Source of the DNA: Rana temporaria
Taxonomy: Eukaryota > Chordata > Amphibia > Anura > Ranidae
Length of the DNA stretch: 64,000 bases
Assembly (NCBI RefSeq): GCF_905171775.1
Contig: NC_053500.1
Span: 130,815,330-130,879,329, forward strand
Direction: 5' to 3'
Made by a program: the position numbers and the translations under genes
Shown here: positions 43,998-54,640 of the stretch, piece by piece
Layout of the letters: the number at the start of each line of letters is the position of its first letter
Numbering within the stretch: the stretch's first letter is position 1
Notes under the pieces: model-generated
Told to the model about the DNA's origin: nothing
Databases searched by the model: none
What the model saw: only the letters and a program-made list of their open reading frames with translations

Positions 43998-45768
43998 CAG
44001 TGCCTTGAAAAAGTAAATACCCCTTGGAATTGTCCACATTTTGCCATGTTACAACCTAAAATGTAAATGTATTCTATTGGGATTTTATGTGATAGACCAA
44101 CACAAAGTGGCACATAATTGTGAAGTGAAAGAAAAATGATAAATGGTTTTCATTTTTTCTTTTTACAAATAAATATGTGAAAAGTGTGGCGTGCATTTGT
44201 ATTCAGCCCCCTTTACTCTGATACCCCTAACTAAAATCGAGTGTAACCAATTGCCTTCAGATGTCACCTAATTAGTAAATAGAGTCCACCTGTGTGTAAT
44301 TTAATCTCAGTGTAAATGCAGCTGTTTGTGAAGCCCTCAGAGGTTTGTTAGAGAACCTTGGTAAACAAACAGCATCATTAAGGCCAAGGAACACACCAGA
44401 CAGGTCAGGGATAACGTTTTTGGAGAAGTTTAAAGCAGGGTTAGGTTATAAAAAAAAATCCATCATCTGAAAATGGAAAGAGTATGGAACAACTGCAAAC
44501 CTACCAAGACATGGCCATCCACCTAAACTGACAGGCCGGGCAAGGAGAGCATTCATCAGAGAAGCAGCCAAGCGGCCCATGGTAACTCTGGAGGAGCTGC
44601 AGAGATCCACAGCTCAGGTGGGAGAATCTGTCCACAGGACAACTATTAGTCGTGCTCTCCACAAATCTGGTCTTTATGGAAGAGTGGCAAGAAGAAAGCA
44701 ATTGTTGAAAGAAAGCCATAAGAAGTCCTGTTTGCAGTTTGCGAGAAGCCATGTGGGGGACACAGCAAACATGTGGAAGAAGGTGCTCTGGTCAGATGAG
44801 ACCAAAATTTTACTTTTTGGCATAGAAGGTAAAGCGCTATGTGTGACTGAAAACTGACACTGCACATCACCCTGAACACACCATCCTCACCGTGAAACAT
44901 GGTGGTGGAGGCATCATGTTGTGGGGATTCTTTTCTTCAGCAGGGACAGGGAAGCTGGTCAGAGTTGATGGGAAGATGGATGGAGCCAAATACAGGGCAA
45001 TCTTAGAAGAAAACCTGTTAAAGTCTGGCAGGCATTATCGGCAAAACCACAGTCTATCTCCAACACAAAATTTAACACAATTATTTATCCTCCACCGGGT
45101 ACACTGTACACCAGAGAAATGATTCAAATGGCAATGCAGAGATACAGACCAATGTTCTAGATGTAAAGAGAGAGTAGCTAATTCAATACACATGCTATGG
45201 AGATGCCCTAAACTCCATCGCTATTGGTCTGGGGTGGTATCTATGATCAATAGTGTATTTGAGATAGGGTTGCTTATTGAGCCTGGGGGATGTCTTCTGG
45301 GTATACTAGAAGAATCAGGAATCCCGGTGGAATATATTGTTTCAATAAATAGAAGTCTATTCCAGGCTCGTAAGCTTATTGCACAAAAGTGGTTGTCACC
45401 ACATCCACCTACTGTAGCAGAATGGAAAATACAAGTAAGGGAAAAGAGGCTGTTTAGGGAAATATGAAAAAATATGGAGAAGGTGGTTTGATATTTGAAT
45501 GAGGGAACGATGGGGGTGGGGAGATTGAGAGCATGGGGACCGAGGGGGTTGTTTTTTTTTTTCTTACCCCTCAATACGGGCTGGGTTGTATGTTGTTTAT
45601 GTTGTGTGTATATAAAAGAAATCAAAAGATGATTTGATAAAAAAAAAAAAAGAGTCTGAAAAAGACTTGAGACCGGGGTGGAGGTTCACCTTCCAGCAGG
45701 ACAACGACCCTAAAAATACAGCCAGAGCTACAATGGAATGGTTTCGATGAAAGCATATTCATGTGTTA
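43998..45768 (+). mobile_element. Tc1-like transposon, left part of a split copy
   Basis: Starts TA then CAGTGCCTTGAAAAAGTAAA. The transposase remnant runs from about 44375, where the start codon has become ATT. A deletion near 44460 removes part of the helix-turn-helix region. The best open stretch, 44579-44857, holds the central part including WSDETK near 44797. QQDNDPKN reads at about 45700. It is broken by a LINE at 45028-45652 and ends at ATGTGTTA; the rest of the element is at 51289-51695. Confidence 0.9.
45028..45652 (+). pseudogene. 5'-truncated Tx1/L1-like LINE tail inserted in Tc1
   Basis: Carries the C-terminal part of an ORF2-like protein in one frame: CSRCK near 45156 followed by HMLWRCPKLHRYW near 45190, then a CLLGI block and AEWK near 45420. 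The cysteine/histidine pattern followed by HMxWxCP and xxFW-like residues is typical of L1/Tx1 ORF2 tails. One stop near 45120 breaks it; translation ends near 45467. The 3' UTR ends in an A run (about 45640-45651). AGTCTG is duplicated at 45022-45027 and 45653-45658, as expected for target-primed insertion. Confidence 0.85.
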
Positions 45769-46173
45769 TGCCGCGTACACACCATCACTTTACGAAGTTT
45801 TTAAAAACGTCAATTTAAATGACCGTGTGTGGGGGAAAACGTTGTTTTATGTCTTGTGAAAAACTACAAATAAAAATTGAAGCAAGCTTCAATTTTTTGT
45901 GTCGTTTTTTGTTTCACAAAAAATCACTGTGTGTAGCAAAAACGACGTTTAAAACTATGTTTTTAAACCCGTGCATGCTCAGAAGCTAGTTATGAAGCGA
46001 GCTTCAATGGAAAAAAGTGGTGAACGTAACCTCGCTTTGCTAGAGCATTGTGAAAAAACGATGGTGTGTAGGCAACGTCGTTTTTGAAAATTGAAGTTTC
46101 AAAAACGGCGTTTTTTACTTCACAAAAAATTCAGTTTTTTTTCATCACATAAAGTGATGGTGTGTACACGGCA
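45769..46173. mobile_element. Harbinger-like MITE with long TIRs
   Basis: Starts TGCCGCGTACACACCATCAC and ends GTGATGGTGTGTACACGGCA, with 19 of 20 inverted positions matching. TTA is duplicated at 45766-45768 and 46174-46176. Interior AAAAACG/CGTTTTT words are self-complementary. It marks the left edge of the 5.5-kb interruption of the Tc1 element. Confidence 0.9.
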
Positions 46174-46180
46174 TTACTGT

Positions 46181-46293
46181 TCACAAATGTAAGAAGCATT
46201 CTTCCCACTGATCACCAATGTAAGGGACCTTCTTCCCACTAATCACCAATGTAAGGGGCATTCTTTTCACTGATCACCAATGTAAGGAACATT
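46181..46293 (+). repeat. 31-bp minisatellite, left segment (3.6 units)
   Basis: Units like CACTGATCACCAATGTAAGG plus AACATTCTTCC. The array is cut at AAGGAACATT (46293) by a CpG-rich element and resumes at 48314 with ATTCTTCCCACTG, so the two segments were once one array. Confidence 0.95.
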
Positions 46294-46758
46294 GGGCCAA
46301 ATTCCCAAAAACGTAGCCTAACTTAACTTTCAGCAGTTAAGTTACACAGGCGTTAAATTTCTACCTAAGTACCCGATCCACAAAGCACTTACCTAGAAAT
46401 TTCAGGCCGTGTAACTTAAGTGCCTCAGTCGCAAGGCGGTCCTCCTCTCCGGGGGGCGATTACAATTTAAATGAGGTGCGCTCCCGCGCCGGCCGTACTG
46501 CGCATGCGTGTGACTTAATTTTCCCGACGTGCAGTGCGAGAACGTAATTTACGCCGGGCTTTGTGGATTGCGACGGGACAATAAAGTTGCGTCGGGAAAA
46601 AAAAAAAATACGCGCCGGGAAAAAAAATTCAAATTTAAAAAAAAATCGCGGAGATCGAAAAAAAGGTCTGATTTTACATGGTGGACTAACTTTCCACATT
46701 GTAAAACCAGCCCTAGTTTTGCGCAAGCAAATCGGAACTTACGCAGAAACCACAATGC

Positions 46759-48070
46759 TTAACCAGTTAGCAACCGCCCTATAGACGAAATATGTCTACA
46801 AGGCGGTTGCTTAACTCTGGGAGGGCGTCAATGTACGTCCTCCCAGAATCGCGCTCCCGCGCGCCCTGTGGGGCGCGCACACGGGAGTCTCCGTGACCGC
46901 CGGGTCCTCCGGACCTGGCTGATCACGGATCACGGTAAATCGCCGCTGATAGCGGCGATTTACCACGTGATCGCTCCGTCCAATGACGGAGCGATCACTA
47001 GTAAAGAAACCGGCATCATGTGATGACGCCGGTTCCTCCCTCTCCTCTCTGTACCGAACGGTACAGTGTGAGAGAGGAGAGGGGAGAGAGCGCATGCAGC
47101 AGCAGCTGCTGCGGGCTGGATCTGTGACACATGCAGTCACAGATCCAGCCATCCCTCCCTGTGCAATACTCTGCAATGCCCCCATACTCTGCAATTATGC
47201 CCCCATACTCTGCAATTATGCCCCCATACTCTGCAATTATGCCCCCATACTCTGCAATTATGCCCCCATACTGTGCAATTATGCCCCCATACTGTGCAAT
47301 TATGCCCCCATACTGTGCAATTATGCCCCCATACTCTGCAATGCCCCAAAATACTCTGCAATGCCCCGCAATACTCTGCAATGCCCTGCAATGCCCTGCA
47401 ATACTCCGCAATGCCCCGCAATACTCCGCAATGCCCCGCAATACTCCGCAATGCCCCGCAATACTCCGCAATACCCCGCAATACTCCGCAATACTCCGCA
47501 ATACCCCGCAATACCCCACAATACCCCACAATACCCTGCAATACTCCGCAATACCCTGCAATACCACACAATACTCTACAATACCCCACAATACTCTACA
47601 ATACCCCACAATACTCTGCAATACCCCACAATACTCCACAATACCCTGCAACGTCGTCTATGGGGATTTTTAAGTAGCAAAGTTTGGCGCCATTCCACAA
47701 GTGTGTGCAATTTTGAAGGGTGACATGTTGGGTATCTATTTACTCGGCGTAACTTCATCTTTCACATTTAAGCAAAAGAATGAAGAAAAAATACTAAATT
47801 TGCCAAATTTTATAACAGAAACAAAGAAAAATTATAATTTTTTACAGAATTTTCAGTCTTTTTTCTCTTATAGCGCAAAAAATAAAAAACCCAACGGTGA
47901 TTAAATACCACCAAAAGAAAGCTCTATTTGTGTGAAAAAAAGGACGAAAATTTCATTTGGGTACAGTGTTGTTTGACTGAGTAATTGTCATTCAAATTGT
48001 GAGAGCACCGAAAGCTGAAAATTGGTCTGGTTATTAAGGGGGTTTACGTGCCCAGTGGTCAAGTGGTTAA
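46759..48070 (-). mobile_element. TTAA element with a greatly expanded internal minisatellite
   Basis: Starts TTAACCAGTTAGCAACCGCC and ends CAGTGGTCAAGTGGTTAA, with TTAA at 46759-46762 and 48067-48070. It is the reverse complement of 43022-43868 in layout: GCGCGCACACGGGAG, TCTCTGTACCGAACGGTACA, GTCACAGATCCAGCC, then the array, then GATTAAATACCACCAAAAGA. It is about 465 bp longer than its sister, mainly because the internal array has grown. Confidence 0.9.
47165..47650 (+). repeat. Compound 21-bp and 10/20-bp minisatellite inside a TTAA element
   Basis: First block (about 47178-47345): eight near-identical 21-bp units CCCCCATACTCTGCAATTAT+G. Second block (47346-47650): 10-bp half units such as CCCCGCAATA and CTCCGCAATG, about 30 copies. 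Open frames on both strands (up to 246 codons, Ile/Cys/Tyr-rich) are translations of this array, not proteins. Confidence 0.95.
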
Positions 48071-48313
48071 AAGCTTTGTGGATCTGCTTAAGTCCTCATT
48101 TGCATACGCAAAGCGGCATTTCAATGAGAAATGCCCCCAGCGGCGGATGCGGTACTGCATCCTAAGATCTGACAGTGTAAGTGTCTTACAGATGTCAGAT
48201 CTTCTGCCTAACTTTGGAAAAATCCTTTTGAGGATCGTTTCCAAAGTTAGGCACAGAGATAGGCAGGCTGAACAGCAGTTCCGCCTGCGTATCTCTTTTG
48301 AGAATTTGGCCCA

Positions 48314-49315
48314 TTCTTCCCACTGATCACCAATGTAAGGAACATTCTTCCCACTGATCACCAATGTAAGGAACATTCTTCTCACTCATCACCAATGTAA
48401 GGGACATTCTTCCCACTGATCACCAATGTAAGGGACATTCTTCTCACTGATCACCAATGTAAGGGACATTCTTCCCACTGATCACCAATGTAAGGAACAT
48501 TCTTCTCACTGATCACCAATGTAAGGAACATTCTTCCCACTGATCACCAATGTAAGGAACATCCTTCCCACTGATCACCAATGTAAGGGACATTCTTCCC
48601 ACTGATCACCAATGTAAGGGACATTCTTCCCACTGATCACCAATGTAAGGGACCTTCTTCCCACTAATCACCAATGTAAGGAGCATTCTTCCCACTGATC
48701 ACCAATGTAAGGGACATTCTTCCCACTGATCACCAATGTAAGGGACCTTCTTCCCACTAATCACCAATGTAAGGAGCATTCTTCCCACTGATCACCAATG
48801 TAAGGAGCATTCTTCCCACTGATCACCAATGTAAGGAACATTCTTCCCACTGATCACCAATGTAAGGAGCATCCTTGTCACTGATCTTAAATGTAAGGAG
48901 CATTCTTCTCACTGTCCACAAATGTAAGGGACATTCTTCCCACTTATCACCAATGTAAGGGACATTTTTCCCACTGATCACCAATGTAAGGAACATTCTT
49001 CCCACTGATCACCAATGTAAGGAGCATCCTTGTCACTGATCTTAAATGTAAGGAGCATTCTTCTCACTGTCCACAAATGTAAGGGACATTCTTCCCACTT
49101 ATCACCAATGTAAGGGACATTTTTCCCACTGATCACCAATGTAAGGAACATTCTTCCCACTGATCACCAATGTAAGGGACATTCTTCTCACTGATCACCA
49201 ATGTAAGGGGCATTCTTCCCACTGATCACCAATGTAAGGGACATTCTTCCCACTGATCACCAATGTAAGGGACATTCTTCCCACTGATCACCAATGTAAG
49301 GAGCATTCGTTCCCC
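48314..49315 (+). repeat. 31-bp minisatellite, right segment (about 32 units)
   Basis: Continuation of the 46181-46293 array, with consensus CACTGATCACCAATGTAAGG plus GACATTCTTCC. Two markers, TTGTCACTGATCTTAAATG and ACTGTCCACAAATG, each occur twice 155 bases apart, revealing a five-unit block duplication. Confidence 0.95.
48823..49160 (+). repeat. Tandem 155-bp higher-order duplication
   Basis: 48823-49005 and 48978-49160 encode identical 60-codon minus-strand frames, offset by exactly 155 bases (5 x 31). All scanned variant positions agree between the copies, so the duplication looks recent. Confidence 0.9.
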
Positions 49316-49428
49316 TGACCATCATGCTAATGTACCATGAGCTGTAGAATAATTATTATCAGGGGTTTCCCAAGAATGGAAAGTTATTTCAAGGGTTCCT
49401 CCATGTTAAAAAGATTGAGAAAGGCTGT

Positions 49429-50317
49429 ATCTGTAGTCTGGCCACAGATACACTTTAAATGTCTTGGGGACTCAAACACGGGACTGTCAACTTTCCTCCC
49501 TACTACAGAACCCAATTCCTTCTGCTGCATTCACCATACGGTAAAAAAAAAAAAAAAAAAGAAAAGATCCAATATGGGAGTGTGACCCTGTTTTAATAAG
49601 TTTGGCAAGTAAACATAGCTGGGAGATGTAAGTCCTTAGGAAGCTGGTAATTTCACCAGCCAGCATCTGTTAAAAATTGAAATATCATTTTGGATGATCT
49701 GATTTTTTTAAAAAGATAATGAAGTTTCTGCATGTTTCAGGCTTCACCCGAGGCATGGTGAGCTGTTTTGAAGTGTTGCAAGCCTTGTCACCGGAGATTC
49801 TTGGCTTGAGTCTTGAAGTGTGTAAACCTAAATGAGTTTGTCATTAGCTGATGAGCAATTCCTGCACATGGAACATGATGGCACAATGTAGATTTTAATG
49901 TGACCTTTTGGAAGTGAGAAAGTGTTGTTAGAGTAAGAACTATTCATCTAACATCCATCCAGTGCGTTCATTTACTCCTTCACTGCTGGCTCTAGAAAAA
50001 ATTGCATCATTTTTTTCAGTGTATTTATGTAGAGATAATGGGGCAAAAAAAAAAAAAATGTTTTTCGTCTATTTCATTTGCTGGACGAGAGTTTTTTATT
50101 GATTTAAAAAGGGAATTACTGCATTTGGCCACTAGCTGGGGCTAAGTATCTATACTTAGCTAGTGGCCAAATCGGGTATTTTCTTACAGAATTAATTTAC
50201 ATGCACTTTAATTTGGTACATTGCTATGCATTATATTTTAATAAATACACCTCTATGTGTTTTCTGCATAATGCTTTTTACCGGCCTGCCCTCAATGTCC
50301 CTTCTGAATGTACACTG
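49429..50317. other. Intergenic DNA with a short hairpin
   Basis: No gene. TTTGGCCACTAGCTGGGGCTAA and TTAGCTAGTGGCCAAA near 50125-50170 form an inverted repeat. A runs lie near 49542 and 50048. 49690-49960 looks single-copy. Confidence 0.4.
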
Positions 50318-50682
50318 AGCCCTGTATACACAGCCTCATCGGACTTTTTCTGTCTGAATTTCCGGCAGCAAAAATTTGAGAGCTGGTTCTCAAATTTTCC
50401 GACGGGAAAAGTACTTGTCAGAAATTCCAATCGTCTGTGTGCAATTCCGACACGCAAAAAAACATGCATGCTCATAATCAATTTGACGCATGCTCGGAAA
50501 TCATTGTACTTAATTTTTCCTGGCTCGTTGTAGTGTTGTACGTCACCGGGTTCTTGAAGGTCGGAATTTCTGACAAAATTTCTGTGAACAAGTGTATGCA
50601 ACACAAGTTTGAGTCAAAGTTCAGTTGGAAAAAAATCCCACGGTTTTATTGACGGAATTTCCGATCGTATGTACGCGGCATT
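50318..50682. mobile_element. Harbinger-like MITE, worn ends
   Basis: Left CCTGTATACACAGCCTCATC, right CCGATCGTATGTACGCGGC. Internal inverted words AGAGCTGGTTCTCAAATTT and GGAATTTCCGAT are characteristic of the self-complementary GTACACACG group. Target duplication not visible. Confidence 0.55.
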
Positions 50683-50837
50683 CGTTTTTGGTCACCAAAG
50701 GGTTGGAGGAATTAATCAATTTCAAATTTCTAGTAAGATGCAAGATTTATGGCTTACTTCAGAAGTAGGGACCTTATCTAAACTGTGATCACTCTATGGA
50801 CCACTGTTCTATACCAGTGACTGCATTGTATAGATCA

Positions 50838-51182
50838 GTAATATCCAAACTTTCTAAACAAAGGGCCAGTTTACAGTCCTTCAGACTTCAAGGGGGCCAG
50901 CAGGAATATAATTTTTTTCTGGCATCAGTGGGAGTAAACAGTGCCAGATCTTTGGTATTGGGCTGAGAGATATAGGGATATAAAGGTCTATATTTTGTAG
51001 GATTTTGTTCAACTTTAGGCAGGCCATACATTATAATTTTTTCACGTTCAGCCAGTAGGTTGAATGGAAAAATATGTGTAAATTTCCCCATCCACACATT
51101 TGAGATGGATGGGAGAATCACTGCAACTGTGCTATTGTGGTCTTATGGCGTGGAGTCTTTCCGGACATCAGAACGCAATAAT
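50838..51182. mobile_element. hAT-like fragment with GGGCCAGTTTACAGTCC motif
   Basis: CAAACTTTCTAAACAAAGGG followed by CCAGTTTACAGTCCTTCAGA matches, from memory, the end of a common vertebrate hAT-derived repeat. The right end was not found. Later sequence (50990-51182) is unassigned. Confidence 0.4.
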
Positions 51183-51238
51183 CAGTGTTGCCAGCTATTG
51201 ACAACGGCACTTATCGTTCAGAAGAAACACAACAGGGT

Positions 51239-51280
51239 GGTTGTACAGAAGTCAATTGATAGATTGACTTCTGTACAACC
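51239..51280. repeat. Perfect 18-bp-arm hairpin
   Basis: GGTTGTACAGAAGTCAAT (51239-51256) and ATTGACTTCTGTACAACC (51263-51280) are exact complements around the loop TGATAG. CAGTGTTGC occurs directly on both sides of the region (51183-51191 and 51280-51288), hinting at a small insertion of about 88 bases. Confidence 0.9.
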
Positions 51281-51288
51281 AGTGTTGC

Positions 51289-51695
51289 GAATGGCCCAGT
51301 CAAAGTCCAGACCTAAATCCAATTGAAAATCCGTGGCAGGACTTGAAAATTGCTGTTCACAGACACTCTCCATTCAATCTGACAGAGCTTCAGCTATTTT
51401 GAAAAGAAGAATGGGAAAACATGTCCCTCTCTAGATGTGTAAAGCTGGTAGAGACATCCCCAAAAAGACTTGCAGCTGTAATTGCAGTGAAAGGTGGTTG
51501 GGGGCCGAATACAAATGTACCCCACACTTTTCACAAAAGAATTGAAAAAACATTTATCATTTTACATTCACTTCATAATTATGTGCCACTTTGTGTTCGT
51601 CTATTAAATAAAATCCCAATAAAATACATTTACGTTTTTGGTTGTAACAAAATGTGGAAAATTTCAAGGGGTATAAATACTTTTTCAAGGCACTG
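51289..51695 (+). mobile_element. Tc1-like transposon, right part of the split copy
   Basis: Begins GAATGGCCCAGTCAAAGTCC, precisely the sequence that follows ATGTGTTA in the intact copy at 38510. Carries the third catalytic region (NPIENPWQDL near 51312), LAAVIAV-type C-terminal residues near 51475, and the right terminal repeat ending TACTTTTTCAAGGCACTG. With 43998-45768 it makes one complete element. Confidence 0.9.
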
Positions 51696-51702
51696 CATTA
51701 GC

Positions 51703-51770
51703 AAAGGGTTCCCTGAGACTGGAAAGATATTTCAATGGTTCATTTGTGTTAAGAAGGTTGAGAAAGGCTG
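51703..51770. mobile_element. TTGAGAAAGGCTG end fragment beside Tc1
   Basis: GGGTTCCCTGAGACTGGAAA..GGTTGAGAAAGGCTG matches 49361-49428. It lies immediately outside the Tc1 right end, so the Tc1 may have landed in a copy of the same minisatellite-bearing family. Confidence 0.6.
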
Positions 51771-52153
51771 CTTTAGAATATCTGTGAGGTTCTGGCTGGA
51801 GTTGGGCCTTGATATTCCAATAAAAAAAAAAAAAAGTCGTGCAGCCTTTTTAGGCCTCATGTACACTGCTGCTGGTAAACGGACATTCAGGAGCAGTTGT
51901 GCATTTTTTTCAACTGCTCCTGAACTCTCCTATATGTTATCTTATCAGTACATGTACACAGGGTCCTTTATAGTGGTTTCTAGGCAGTTGAGTTTAGATA
52001 ATTTTTCTGGAACCCCCCAAAAAAATGCATTCAGAAGCTGTGTTTAGAGGCATTTCAAGCTCAAAACATGGCTAAACGCGGCTAAGCACAGTAACTCGCA
52101 ACTTGCTGCATTTAGTTTTCAAACGTTTTTAATTTTAACCCCAAAAAAACAAT

Positions 52154-53232
52154 GGCCCGGATTCACAAAGCACTTATGCCGACATATCTCGAGATACGTA
52201 AGTGTAAATATGCGCCGTCGTATCTATGCGCCGGACTCTGAAAACAAGATACGTCTGAAAATAGGCTTCATCCGACCGACGTAACTTTCCTACGCCGGCG
52301 TATCGTGGGCGCATATTTACGCTGGACGTAGGTGGAGCTCCCATTGATTTCCTATTTAAATATGGAAATGAGGGAGATACGTCGATTCACGAACGTACTT
52401 GTGCCCGGCGCATAATATACGCGGTTTCGTAAGTTGTACGTCCGGCGTAAAGTTATTCCCCATAGATGAGGCGCAACCCATGCAAAGGTATGGACCAGGA
52501 AACCCAAGCCGTCGTATCTTATGTCGTTTACGTTGTACGTGAATATGACTAGGCGTAGGTTACGTTAACGTCGTAGGCAGTGATCCGTCGTAGCTTAGGG
52601 AGTAGTTCCGACGTGATTCTGAGCATGCGCACTGGGTTGCGTCCACGGGACGGCGCATGCGCCGTTCATTATATGTATCTGTCTGAGACACAACCCATCA
52701 TTTGCATGGGGTCACGCCTCATTTGCATGGCTCACGCCCACTTCCACTTACGATGACTTACGCCTGAGGCCTTGTACAGACGAGCAGACATGTCCGACAT
52801 GTGACGTAGACGACACCGACGTTCTCTGACACGGAAGGTCAATGCTTCCACGCATGCGTTGAATCAATTCGATGCATGCGCGGGATTTCGGGCCAGCGGA
52901 CATGTCCGATGAGTCGTACTAACCATCGGACATGTCCGACCGACATGTCCGACGGACAGGCTTCCAGCGGAAAAGTTTCTTAGCATGCTAAGAAACTTTT
53001 GTCCGCTGGAAACCTGTCCGCTAGGCCGGAAAACTGTCCGGTAGGCCCTACACACGGTCAGACATGTCCGCGGAAACTGGTCCGACGGACCAGTTTCAGC
53101 GGACATGTTCGGTCGTGTGTACAAGGCCTAAGAAACCCAGCACAGATTTGGCAGCACTGGCTTTATGAATCCAGTGCTTGCCTCTCTACGCTACGGCGGC
53201 ATAAAAATGCGCCGATGTATGTGAAATCGGCC
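52154..53232. mobile_element. CpG-rich MITE (GGCCCGGATTCAC subtype), middle level of the nest
   Basis: Starts GGCCCGGATTCACAAAGCAC and ends TGTGAAATCGGCC. It follows 63191-63930 along its whole length, sharing CACCGACGTAACTT-like, GTAAAGTTATTCCCCAT and CATTTGCATGGGGTCACGCC. It is broken at TTACGCCT by the 52768-53128 MITE. Duplication imperfect. Confidence 0.85.
52768..53128. mobile_element. Harbinger-like MITE, innermost level of the nest
   Basis: Starts GGCCTTGTACAGACGA and ends TCGTGTGTACAAGGCC; flanked by TGA (52765-52767) and TAA (53129-53131), a one-base-worn TAA duplication. Repeated GACATGTCCGAC motifs in both senses and a TTTCTTAGCATGCTAAGAAA palindrome near 52976 make it almost wholly self-pairing. 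Confidence 0.85.
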
Positions 53233-53369
53233 TTATGATTTTTTCAAGCACTTATAGACGCAAACACAGCTAAATGAGGCTAAACGACTGTTTTTAGACG
53301 CCGGTTTCTAGCTGTCAAGTTAAATCGTTCAGGAGAGGTTGAACAACGTCCCGTGTACATGAAGCCTTA

Positions 53370-54555
53370 ATCAGTGATTACAAACAGGATTCATTTAGAT
53401 TGCATCATAAAACAAACAAACAATATCAATGTAAAGAGTAGATAAGTCTAGAAAATTACAAAAGAAGGACAACATTTTTTAAATTTGCAGTGAATTTATT
53501 GTAGCCTGTATAATTAAAGCTTCCAAGGTTATACAGTAATTCATGCAGATATACAATGCAGTACCTAATATAAAAGCATTTTTATGTTGTACCTATACAT
53601 TTTTTTACATTAATATGTTATGAGAACAGAACACTATCAGGAATTTACTTTATATAGTCAAAATTTCAAAAGCTTGTTTTGCACTATACCCCATTCTTCT
53701 ACAAAAAAAAAAAAAGGAATCTGTACCCTTCTTTGCAAGGCAAGTATAATGTTACCCACTTTTGAAAGTATAGTCCCAATTTTTGGAGCCACACAGCGGG
53801 TTAGGGTTCAGGTAATTGCATAAATGCATTGCCCCAGTATTGCACATGAAAATATTGAGATATCTTTACTCCACTTAATAGACATTTGTTATTCCGATCA
53901 TTCTGAAATATAAAACAGAACACATAACTCAATATGTTAAGAGGTTAATTGGTTGCTACCACTTCAAAGTCGGTGGTCGGGTTTAGTTGACTTCCACCGT
54001 GAACAAGCAGTTTGGTCCACTACATGTGTCCTCGCTCACATAGATATTTCAGACTTCAGGGCATTTAGCTTGAAGGATTCAAAACTATTCTTGCTTATTT
54101 TTGGTGAGAGTACTTTGAGGTCCTTATCCAGATCTAAAAGAGAAACATGTCTTTTACAATGAAATATTGAAAAGGGAGCTAAAACACCACTTGCTGGGAA
54201 AAAATGCATCATTAAAAAGTAAAACAGTAAAAAGTACAACATTAATACACATTACCAAACACAATAGGGGTATCCAACCTGCTGCTCATGATGGGTATGA
54301 ATGAGGCCCAACACAAAATCGTAAACTTACTTAAAAATGTTAATTTTTTGTAAAATTGCATTTACCCATAGCGAACACACATGGCCGAAGAAAAAATTGA
54401 CAGTGACTCTTAATTGGACTTTTATCTTCCCAAAGAAAAATATCCCACTCTTTCACAATCACGCCTTATTCATGTCATCAGTTTTTGGCAGCACCTATAT
54501 TTGTGAGTAACTATTGTCAAGGACGAAGCACATGAAGGGCAAAATTAGAACCAAG
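53370..54555. other. AT-rich intergenic DNA, no feature recognised
   Basis: No convincing gene, array or element ends. An A run lies near 53702. Confidence 0.4.
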
Positions 54556-54638
54556 GGGCCAGATCCACATAGGGAGTACGCCGGCGTATCTACTGATACG
54601 CCGGCTTACTTTCAAATTACCCGCGTCGTAGCTTTAGT
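54556..54638 (+). mobile_element. CpG-rich MITE end fragment
   Basis: GGGGCCAGATCCACATAGGG, then ACGCCGGCGTATCTACTGAT and ACGCCGGC: the left end of the CpG family, cut at about 54638 where LINE sequence starts. Confidence 0.7.
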
Positions 54639-54640
54639 TT

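Larger units (their letters stand above)
46294..48313. mobile_element. CpG-element-like MITE nested in a minisatellite
   Basis: Left end GGGCCAAATTCCCAAAAACG, right end TTGAGAATTTGGCCC; ATT duplicated at 46291-46293 and 48314-48316. Excision rebuilds an intact 31-bp unit. The body has GCGCATGCGTGTG and CCGACGTGCAG words. It is itself split by a TTAA element at 46759-48070. Confidence 0.85.
46177..49428. mobile_element. Minisatellite-bearing element ending TTGAGAAAGGCTG
   Basis: Begins within 31-bp units (TGTTCACAAATGTAAG), resumes after a nested insertion at 48311, and ends with GGGTTTCCCAAGAATGGAAA..TTCCTCCATG..GATTGAGAAAGGCTG at about 49360-49428. The same terminal block occurs at 51703-51770. 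It resembles a hAT-type end I associate with vertebrate repeats carrying such arrays; the opposite end is missing here. Confidence 0.6.
51853..53366. mobile_element. Outer MITE of a three-level nest
   Basis: Starts GGCCTCATGTACACTGC and ends GTCCCGTGTACATGAAGCC; TTA duplicated at 51850-51852 and 53367-53369. Sub-terminal TTCAGGAGCAGTTG / CAGGAGAGGTTGAAC inversions support it. About 430 bp of its own sequence once the nested element is removed. Confidence 0.8.

Noticed and set aside
46983..47723. 246-codon plus-strand frame and overlapping minus-strand 211-codon frame
   Set aside because: Both read through the 20/21-bp array in a TTAA element; open frames on both strands arise because the units lack stops.
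51421..52047. 208-codon plus-strand frame
   Set aside because: It begins in the Tc1 transposase C-terminal region, then runs through the Tc1 end and unrelated repeats; only the first part is real transposase remnant.
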